Assembly (NCBI GenBank): GCA_018827585.1
Contig: JAHJXP010000253.1
Span: 1-7,690, forward strand
Length of the DNA: 7,690 nucleotides
DNA from: Pseudomonadota bacterium
GTDB taxonomy: Bacteria > Desulfobacterota > Syntrophia > Syntrophales > UBA5619
Direction: 5' to 3'
Shown here: piece by piece, positions 1-4,897 of the stretch
Numbering within the stretch: the stretch's first letter is position 1
How the letters are laid out: every line of letters begins with the position of its first letter
The notes under the pieces: generated by a model
What the model was told of the DNA's origin: nothing
What the model saw: only the letters and a program-made list of their open reading frames with translations
The model's database searches: none
Program-made: the position numbers and the translations under genes

Positions 1-60
1 CATTTGCTCCGAAGAATCTCTAATGATATTAGATTCTTCGCATTCGCTCAGAATGACAGA
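1..60. repeat. Palindromic dispersed-type repeat with a perfect 10-bp hairpin
   Basis: Positions 10-19 (CGAAGAATCT) and 31-40 (AGATTCTTCG) are a perfect 10-bp inverted repeat around an 11-nt loop. The right arm continues to about 58 and, read on the minus strand, gives TGTCATTCTGAGCGAATGCG followed by AAGAATCT. This resembles a short palindromic repeat I recognise as scattered through intergenic regions of many bacterial genomes. The left arm matches only near the stem and diverges before position 10, or is cut by the window edge. It lies between the presumed upstream gene and aapQ, where the transcript could fold and partly separate their expression. The hairpin is seen directly; membership in a repeat family is from memory. 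Confidence 0.55.
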
Positions 61-71
61 AAGAATGTTTT

Positions 72-100
72 TTGACTTTTTACGGGAGCGTCATCATTAT
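72..100 (+). promoter_or_regulatory. Candidate sigma-70 promoter upstream of aapQ
   Basis: TTGACT at 72-77 matches five of six bases of the -35 consensus. It is followed after exactly 17 bp by CATTAT at 95-100, which matches four of six bases of the -10 consensus. The expected start would fall near 107, giving a leader of roughly 25 nt before the aapQ start at 130. The region is AT-rich compared with the genes. This is a consensus match only; no operator or riboswitch fold was recognised around it. Confidence 0.4.
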
Positions 101-129
101 CCTTTTTGATTTTTCCTAAGTAAAGAGAA

Positions 130-1326
130 ATGCAACAAGACAATTCTTCCCGACCAGCCGGCAACGATGAACAAAGGACCGCTTTTTTGAACGACCCCAA
201 GATACGCGCGCTGATGTACCAGTTCGCCGTATTGGGGACATTAGGGCTTCTTGGCTATTACCTTTTTATCAACACCGTCGAGAATCTCAGTAGGCAGTCC
301 ATCGCCACAGGTTTTAGATTCCTGAACAAGGAGGCCTCGTTCGAGGTCGGTGAATCCCTTATTGCCTATTCCGCCGCCGACACCTACTTGAGGGCATTGC
401 TGGTCGGCGCATTGAACACCCTCAAAGTGGCCTTTGTCGGCATTGTCCTGACAGTGATTCTGGGGACCTTTATCGGAATCGCAAGACTTTCGAAGAACTG
501 GCTCGTTTCAAAAATTGCGGCCGTCTATATCGAGGTCATGCAGGACATACCGATCCTGCTGCAACTGTTTTTCTGGTATTCCCTTTTCTACGAAGTCCTT
601 CCACCGCCGAGGGAAGCGATAGAGCCGGTGAGTGGCCTGTTCATGAGCAACCGGGGGCTTGTTTTTACGGTGCCGGAATGGCACCCCGCATACATGTACA
701 TGGCAGCGGCGTTCATTGCGGGTTGCTTCGCAGTGTTTTTCATTCGCCGCTGGGCCAGAGAACGCCAGGATAAAACGGGAAAGATCTTTCCCGTTTTCAG
801 TGTCTCCGTCTGGGTCGTCATCGGGCTGCCCTTCTTCGCATGGCTGTTTGCCGGGGCGCCTCATAAGATGAGCGTCCCGGAACTTGTCGGTTTCAATTTC
901 GAGGGCGGCTTGAACGTGAGTCCGGAATTTGGAGCCCTCCTGCTGGGACTTGTCATTTATACCGCCGCTTTCGTGGCGGAAATCGTCCGGGCCGGCATCC
1001 AGGCAATAAGCAAAGGGCAAACCGAAGCGGCCATGGCGATCGGACTCAAACCGGGCCAGGTCTTGGGCCTCGTCATACTGCCCCAGGCATTGAGGGTGAT
1101 TATTCCACCTCTCACAAGTCAGATGCTGAACCTGACCAAGAACAGCTCTCTTGCCGTTGCGATCGGATTTCCCGACTTTGTTTCCGTCGCCTCTACGACG
1201 ATCAATCAAACCGGGCAGGCCATAGAGGGGATTTCCCTGATCATGGTCGTTTATCTCTGCTTCAGTCTGCTCACGTCGCTTTTCATGAACTGGTACAATA
1301 AAAAGATGGCCCTCGTGGAAAGATAG
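130..1326 (+). CDS. aapQ: Polar/acidic amino-acid ABC transporter permease, AapQ/BztB type
   Basis: Inner-membrane permease of an ABC importer for polar amino acids (glutamate, glutamine, aspartate and similar). The 398 residues match the roughly 400 of AapQ/BztB, longer than simple GlnP-type permeases because of an N-terminal helix (about 27-47) and an extended middle region (about 158-245). The conserved permease core starts near residue 93 with a long helix running to about 118, followed by the D-I-P-I-L-L-Q-L-F-F-W-Y segment at 139-150. The EAA loop that docks on the ATPase is clear at 299-318: E299, A300, A301, G305, L317 and P318. A last helix lies at about 365-387. The start ATG follows a modest purine-rich stretch (AAAGAGA) just upstream. 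It is the first gene of aapQMP, followed after 8 bp by aapM. The solute is inferred from family resemblance; the exact amino acid cannot be told from sequence. Confidence 0.9.
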   Translation: MQQDNSSRPAGNDEQRTAFLNDPKIRALMYQFAVLGTLGLLGYYLFINTVENLSRQSIATGFRFLNKEASFEVGESLIAYSAADTYLRALLVGALNTLKVAFVGIVLTVILGTFIGIARLSKNWLVSKIAAVYIEVMQDIPILLQLFFWYSLFYEVLPPPREAIEPVSGLFMSNRGLVFTVPEWHPAYMYMAAAFIAGCFAVFFIRRWARERQDKTGKIFPVFSVSVWVVIGLPFFAWLFAGAPHKMSVPELVGFNFEGGLNVSPEFGALLLGLVIYTAAFVAEIVRAGIQAISKGQTEAAMAIGLKPGQVLGLVILPQALRVIIPPLTSQMLNLTKNSSLAVAIGFPDFVSVASTTINQTGQAIEGISLIMVVYLCFSLLTSLFMNWYNKKMALVER

Positions 1327-1334
1327 ATGACGCC

Positions 1335-2423
1335 ATGACCGAATCGCAAAAACACAGCATCCAGACGACCGAAGGAGCGCCGGTCATCAGAATCGGGGCC
1401 CTGCAGTGGGTAAAATCCAACCTTTTCAACGGCGTTTTCAATTCTATCCTGACGATCGTGATGCTTTTTTTCCTGTACAAGGTGATTCCGCCCTTCGTAA
1501 AATGGGCGTTCATCGACAGCCTCTGGTTGTCCTCCGCGGCGCAGTGCCGCACCGTAAACGGCGCTTGCTGGTCGATCATCCCGGCCAACATCCGGTTTAT
1601 CATTTTCGGCTTCTACCCCCATGAATTGCACTGGCGTCCGTTCTTGGCGATGATCATGCTCGTAAGTCTTCTTTTCTACAGCAAAAACAGGAATCATTGG
1701 AACAAGTATTTCGGTTACCTGTGGCTTGCCGGCCTTTTTATCATGGGTCTTCTCATGAAGGGGGGGCTTCTGGGATTGACTGCCGTGGAGAGCGATCAAT
1801 GGGGCGGTCTGCCCCTGACCCTTATGCTCTCCTTTTTCGGAATGTTTGCGGCCTATCCGCTTGGGGTCCTCCTTGCCCTCGGCCGAAGATCCAAGATGCC
1901 GGCCATAAAGACGATCTGCATCCTTTACATCGAGCTGATACGCGGGGTCCCGCTGATCAGCCTGCTGTTCATGTCTTCGGTCCTGTTCCCGTTGTTTCTG
2001 CCCGAAGGGCTCACCATCAACAAGATCCTCCGCGCCCAGGTCGCGATCATCCTGTTCACGGCGGCCTACATCGCCGAAGTCGTCAGGGGGGGGCTGCAGG
2101 CGATCATGAGAGGACAGTATGAGGCGGCGGAATCTCTCGGGTTGAATTACGTCCAGAAGATGCGGCTGGTTGTTCTGCCTCAGGCCCTGAAGATCGTAAT
2201 TCCGCCGTCGGTAGGGATACTCATTTCGGCATTCAAGGACACCTCCCTCGTTGTGATCATTGCCCTTTACGATGTGCTCAAGACCACAAAGGCCACGCTT
2301 GCCAACCCCTCATGGATGGGGTTCAGTCCCGAGGCCTATATATTCGTGGCATTGATCTATTTTCTGTGCTGTTATTCCATGTCGAATTACAGCCGCCGCC
2401 TTGAAAAAGAGCTTCATGCCTAA
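1335..2423 (+). CDS. aapM: Polar/acidic amino-acid ABC transporter permease, AapM/BztC type
   Basis: Second permease of the same importer, expected to pair with AapQ in the membrane. The 362 residues are close to the usual AapM/BztC size. The N-terminal third carries a helix at about 36-52 and the segment around C71 and G76-A-C-W79 that I associate with this subfamily, then helices near 102-116 and 127-141. The transport core begins near 158 (G-L-P-L-T-L-M-L) and includes the E-L-I-R-G-V-P-L motif at 200-207. The EAA loop is at 263-282: E263, A264, A265, G269, L281 and P282. A final helix spans about 333-348, before a basic then acidic tail. The start lies 8 bp after the aapQ stop, with GGAAAGA about 12 nt upstream as a weak ribosome site, so translational coupling is likely. 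Aap/Bzt systems use two different permeases, and that is the arrangement here. Confidence 0.9.
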   Translation: MTESQKHSIQTTEGAPVIRIGALQWVKSNLFNGVFNSILTIVMLFFLYKVIPPFVKWAFIDSLWLSSAAQCRTVNGACWSIIPANIRFIIFGFYPHELHWRPFLAMIMLVSLLFYSKNRNHWNKYFGYLWLAGLFIMGLLMKGGLLGLTAVESDQWGGLPLTLMLSFFGMFAAYPLGVLLALGRRSKMPAIKTICILYIELIRGVPLISLLFMSSVLFPLFLPEGLTINKILRAQVAIILFTAAYIAEVVRGGLQAIMRGQYEAAESLGLNYVQKMRLVVLPQALKIVIPPSVGILISAFKDTSLVVIIALYDVLKTTKATLANPSWMGFSPEAYIFVALIYFLCCYSMSNYSRRLEKELHA

Positions 2424-2462
2424 GGCGGCGTACGACTAAACAATAAAGGATATAAACAGTTT

Positions 2463-3239
2463 ATGGACACAGATCTGACCAAAGAGAGCATAAAGAGGGC
2501 GCCCGAAAACAAAATCATCGAAATTGACGGTCTGCATAAGTGGTTCGGCGATCTGCATGTCCTCAATGACATCCATTTGACCGTTTACAAGGGCGAACGC
2601 ATCGTGATCTGCGGCCCCTCGGGATCGGGGAAATCTACCCTCATCCGCTGCATCAACAGACTCGAAGAGCACCACAAGGGCAAAATATTTGTGGATGGAA
2701 TCGAGCTGACCAACAATCTCAAGAACATCGAAAAAATCCGCGAAGAAGTGGGCATGGTATTTCAGCATTTCAACCTTTTCCCCCACCTCACCATCGTCGA
2801 AAACCTGTCGTTAGGTCCCATCTGGGTGAGAAAAGTGCCTAAGAAAGAGGCAGAGGAAACGGCGATGGTCTATCTGGAAAAAGTGCACATCGCTGAACAG
2901 GCGTACAAATATCCGGGACAGCTTTCCGGCGGCCAGCAGCAGCGGGTCGCCATCGCCCGGAGCCTCTGCATGAAGCCGAAGGTCATGCTCTTTGACGAGC
3001 CGACCTCCGCCCTCGACCCCGAGATGGTCAAAGAGGTCCTCGACGTCATGATCGCCCTTGCCGAAGAGGGCATGACCATGTTGGTTGTCTCCCATGAAAT
3101 GGGGTTTGCAAAAAGCGTGGCCCACAGGGTCTTGTTCATGGATTTCGGACGGATTGTCGAAGAAAATACGCCGGATGAATTTTTCGACCATCCGCGGCAC
3201 GAACGGACAAAACTGTTCTTGAGCCAGATACTGCACTGA
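2463..3239 (+). CDS. aapP: Amino-acid ABC transporter ATP-binding protein, AapP/BztD type
   Basis: Cytoplasmic ATPase that powers the AapQM permease pair. The 258 residues form a complete nucleotide-binding domain of the polar amino-acid (GlnQ/HisP/AapP) class. Visible motifs: Walker A G-P-S-G-S-G-K-S-T at 51-59, Q-loop Q101 in V-F-Q-H-F-N-L-F-P, signature L-S-G-G-Q at 154-158, Walker B V-M-L-F-D-E at 174-179 with catalytic E179, D-loop S-A-L-D at 182-185 and switch H211 in V-S-H-E-M. The ending (F-F-D-H-P, then a short tail with L-S-Q-I-L) is typical of the family. The start is supported by AAAGGA at 2445-2450, with a rather long 12-nt spacing. It follows aapM by 39 bp in the same operon. 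No residue needed for catalysis is missing. The substrate cannot be assigned from the ATPase alone. Confidence 0.95.
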   Translation: MDTDLTKESIKRAPENKIIEIDGLHKWFGDLHVLNDIHLTVYKGERIVICGPSGSGKSTLIRCINRLEEHHKGKIFVDGIELTNNLKNIEKIREEVGMVFQHFNLFPHLTIVENLSLGPIWVRKVPKKEAEETAMVYLEKVHIAEQAYKYPGQLSGGQQQRVAIARSLCMKPKVMLFDEPTSALDPEMVKEVLDVMIALAEEGMTMLVVSHEMGFAKSVAHRVLFMDFGRIVEENTPDEFFDHPRHERTKLFLSQILH

Positions 3240-3275
3240 TTTCCGAAGAGCTTCCGGGGGTTGACCACCTGCAAA

Positions 3276-3401
3276 ATGGAACTCACGGGCATCGAAGGTC
3301 TCCTCGTCGCCCTGATTTTGTTGATCGTCCCCTTTGTCCTCCCGGCGATCTTGATGAAGCTCTTGCCGCCCTGGAAAAAAGAGGAGCTTGCAGGCAATTA
3401 A
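3276..3401 (+). CDS. Possible 41-residue single-pass membrane protein
   Basis: An ORF of 41 codons begins with ATG 36 bp after the aapP stop and ends with TAA at 3399-3401. Its residues are M-E-L-T-G-I-E-G-L, then a hydrophobic run (about 9-31, rich in L, V, I with two prolines), then L-P-P-W-K-K-E-E-L-A-G-N. The acidic N-terminus and the paired lysines after the helix predict one membrane span with a cytoplasmic C-terminus. The frame is the same as that of aapP and stays open from the aapP TGA onward, so an in-frame TTG at 3261 is an alternative start. A GGGGG run at 3256-3260 is the only ribosome-site-like sequence and is poorly spaced. I do not recognise a family. Tiny membrane proteins are known to accompany some transporters, and its place behind aapP would fit, but it may also be non-coding. 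Confidence 0.4.
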   Translation: MELTGIEGLLVALILLIVPFVLPAILMKLLPPWKKEELAGN

Positions 3402-3574
3402 TTAGCGACAGGCGTCCCGGAGCTTCCCTGGCCTTTCGCGCCCGGGCGCGCCGGGGCCCCTTCCTCTTCCCTGGTCCGGCGGAAAGTCTCGATTTCACCC
3501 GTCAGCCAGCGGCTCCACTCGGACATGCCCTCCCCCGTCCGGCAGGAGAGCGGAATAATGCGCATTCACGGATT
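3398..3574 (-). pseudogene. hypB: C-terminal relic of hydrogenase nickel-incorporation GTPase HypB
   Basis: Read on the minus strand from 3565, a 55-codon frame begins M-R-I-I-P-L-S-C-R-T-G-E-G-M-S-E-W-S-R-W-L. This matches the end of HypB, where a hydrophobic strand leads into S-x-x-T/S-G-E-G-M-x-x-W-x-x-W-L, the last part of its G domain. Immediately upstream, in the same frame, is N-P followed by a TGA at 3568-3566. Family members have N-P plus two residues before the hydrophobic strand, so the TGA sits where a sense codon is expected. Further upstream the frame no longer looks like HypB and meets a TAG. The GTPase P-loop, the metal-binding residues and most of the domain are absent. After the match comes a tail of about 30 residues rich in E, R, G, P and A. 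Its TAA (3400-3398) overlaps the stop of the + strand small ORF. HypB inserts nickel into NiFe hydrogenase; this fragment cannot do so. Identity rests on a short motif, so certainty is moderate. Confidence 0.6.
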
Positions 3575-3705
3575 TTCGGTTCCCGCCAAAATCTGGCTTG
3601 ACGCGCCCGCAAAAAGCCTGCAAACTTTCTACACCACCTAAGGATCGAAGATTCTCGGCAGCTTGCTGCGGAGAGCTCTAATCGCATCACCGGGATCTGG
3701 GATCG
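3575..3705. other. Intergenic region before mutY with weak promoter-like and hairpin sequences
   Basis: No gene is supported here. An imperfect hairpin has GATTTT at 3571-3576 pairing with AAAATC at 3588-3593, with possible inner CGG/CCG pairing. TTGACG at 3598-3603 resembles a -35 box. The best -10 at 17-bp spacing is CAAACT (3621-3626), only three of six matches, so a mutY promoter here is tentative. GCAGC-TT-GCTGC at 3658-3669 is a 12-bp palindrome that could bind a protein but is short. The sequence just before the mutY ATG, CGGGAT at 3691-3696, is a weak ribosome site. Confidence 0.35.
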
Positions 3706-4803
3706 ATGAGCGTTGACATTTCACTCAAAGGCCAGTTCTCAAAACGGCTGCTCTCCTGGTACGACCGGCAGGCGAGGCCCCTGCCGTGGCGGGAAACGAG
3801 GGACCCTTACAAAATCTGGGTCTCGGAGGTGATGCTCCAGCAGACTCAGGTGAGGACGGTGGAGGCGTACTACGGACGCTTCATCGGCCGCTTCCCATCG
3901 GTGGAGGCGCTGGCGCGCGCCACCCCGGACGAGGTGATGAAGCAATGGGAGGGTCTGGGCTACTGCGGACGGGCGCGTCATCTCCATCAGGCCGCCCGCG
4001 AAGTCGTTGAGCGGTTCGGCGACCGTCTCCCCGATACCCTGGAGGATTTGATTTCGTTGCCCGGGATCGGCCGTTACACTGCCGGCGCGATCCTGAGCAT
4101 CGCCTTCGGAAAACCCGAGGCCGTCCTCGACGGAAACGTCATCCGCGTACTCTCGAGGATCTTCCACGTCACGGACGATGTCAGAAAGAGCTCTACGGAA
4201 AAGGCGCTCTGGTCGCTTACGGACAGCCTCCTGCCGAAGCGCCGGATACGGGAGTACAACCAGGCCCTGATGGAGTTGGGCGCGCTGGTGTGCCGGGTCC
4301 GAAACCCCGCCTGCTCCGAGTGCCCGGTGTCCCGAATGTGCGAGGCCAAACGGCTCTCCATCCAGCGGGAGCTGCCGGTCAAATCTCCCCGGAAGCCGGT
4401 TCCCCACTATCAGGTCACGGCCGGGGTCATCCGGCGGGGCGACCGGCTCCTGATCACGCGCCGGCCGCCGAAAGGATTGTTGGGGGGGCTCTGGGAGTTC
4501 CCCGGGGGAAAACAGGAACCGGGCGAAAAGCTGGAAGATTGCCTGAAGAGGGAGATCCGCGAAGAGCTGGGGATCAACGTTGAGGTCGGCGTTCACCTGA
4601 CGTCGGTGGAGCATGCCTACACCCACTTCAGGATCACCCTCCACGCCTTCGAGTGCCGGTATCGGGGGGACCGCATCCGGCTGATCGGCGCCGACGCTTA
4701 CCGATGGATCCTCCCCCGGGAGCTCGACCGATTCGCCCTTCCCGCGGCCGATCACAAGATCATCGCTCTTTTGAAGAGCCGGAAATACGGGGGTATGGAG
4801 TGA
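3706..4803 (+). CDS. mutY: A/G-specific adenine DNA glycosylase MutY with an intact C-terminal Nudix box
   Basis: Base-excision repair enzyme that removes adenine mispaired with 8-oxoguanine. The 365 residues are normal for MutY. The N-terminal HhH-GPD glycosylase domain shows L-P-W-R at 26-29, catalytic E41 in the E-V-M-L-Q-Q-T-Q-V helix, the helix-hairpin-helix around L-P-G-I-G-R-Y at 118-124 with Y124, and catalytic D142 in L-D-G-N-V. The iron-sulfur loop has C196, C203, C206 and C212 (C-x6-C-x2-C-x5-C), all present. The C-terminal Nudix-like domain (about 235-360) recognises 8-oxoguanine. It holds a full Nudix consensus at 268-290 (G268, E274, R282-E-I, E286-E-L-G-I), which is eroded in many MutY proteins. 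The loop equivalent to the F-S-H motif reads Y-T-H (305-307). The gene stands alone, converging on the restriction gene. The start agrees with family N-termini; the ribosome site is weak. Confidence 0.95.
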   Translation: MSVDISLKGQFSKRLLSWYDRQARPLPWRETRDPYKIWVSEVMLQQTQVRTVEAYYGRFIGRFPSVEALARATPDEVMKQWEGLGYCGRARHLHQAAREVVERFGDRLPDTLEDLISLPGIGRYTAGAILSIAFGKPEAVLDGNVIRVLSRIFHVTDDVRKSSTEKALWSLTDSLLPKRRIREYNQALMELGALVCRVRNPACSECPVSRMCEAKRLSIQRELPVKSPRKPVPHYQVTAGVIRRGDRLLITRRPPKGLLGGLWEFPGGKQEPGEKLEDCLKREIREELGINVEVGVHLTSVEHAYTHFRITLHAFECRYRGDRIRLIGADAYRWILPRELDRFALPAADHKIIALLKSRKYGGME

Positions 4804-4876
4804 GAGGGTGCAACCGTCAAGACATAGCCCCCAAGTCCTTGATGCTTGAGAACACCGAGGACATCATGATTTACCC

Positions 4877-4891
4877 CACCGCTCGGCGGTG
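4877..4891. terminator. Candidate terminator hairpin between convergent mutY and the restriction gene
   Basis: CACCGC at 4877-4882 and GCGGTG at 4886-4891 form a perfect 6-bp GC-rich stem around a 3-nt loop. It lies 73 bp past the mutY stop and only 6 bp beyond the end of the minus-strand gene. On the + strand it is followed by a moderately T-rich stretch (4892-4909); on the minus strand no U-run follows. It may therefore end mutY transcription and, less convincingly, that of the opposing gene. The rest of 4804-4897 shows no gene. Confidence 0.45.
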
Positions 4892-4897
4892 TACTCA

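Noticed and set aside
508..1209. 233-residue minus-strand frame inside aapQ
   Set aside because: Shadow of a gene with clear permease motifs; its translation is charged, with no domain pattern.
3237..3275. Read-through of the aapP TGA to fuse the small membrane ORF to the ATPase
   Set aside because: AapP already ends at the normal family length and a C-terminal membrane helix would be unexpected in this soluble subunit.
3566..3568. Selenocysteine or programmed read-through at the TGA in the HypB relic
   Set aside because: The position is not a cysteine or redox site in HypB, upstream similarity is lost within a few residues, and no selenocysteine-insertion hairpin was evident.
3502..3690. 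62-residue minus-strand frame between the relic and mutY
   Set aside because: Its C-terminal part is the frame-shifted reading of the HypB relic and the rest has no recognisable features.
3739..4755. 338-residue open frame antisense to mutY
   Set aside because: It mirrors the strongly supported mutY frame in GC-rich sequence and shows low-complexity P/R/D/G-rich composition with no recognisable domain.
4804..4876. Short 16-codon ATG frame on the minus strand in the mutY/restriction gap
   Set aside because: Too short, no ribosome site and no recognisable content.
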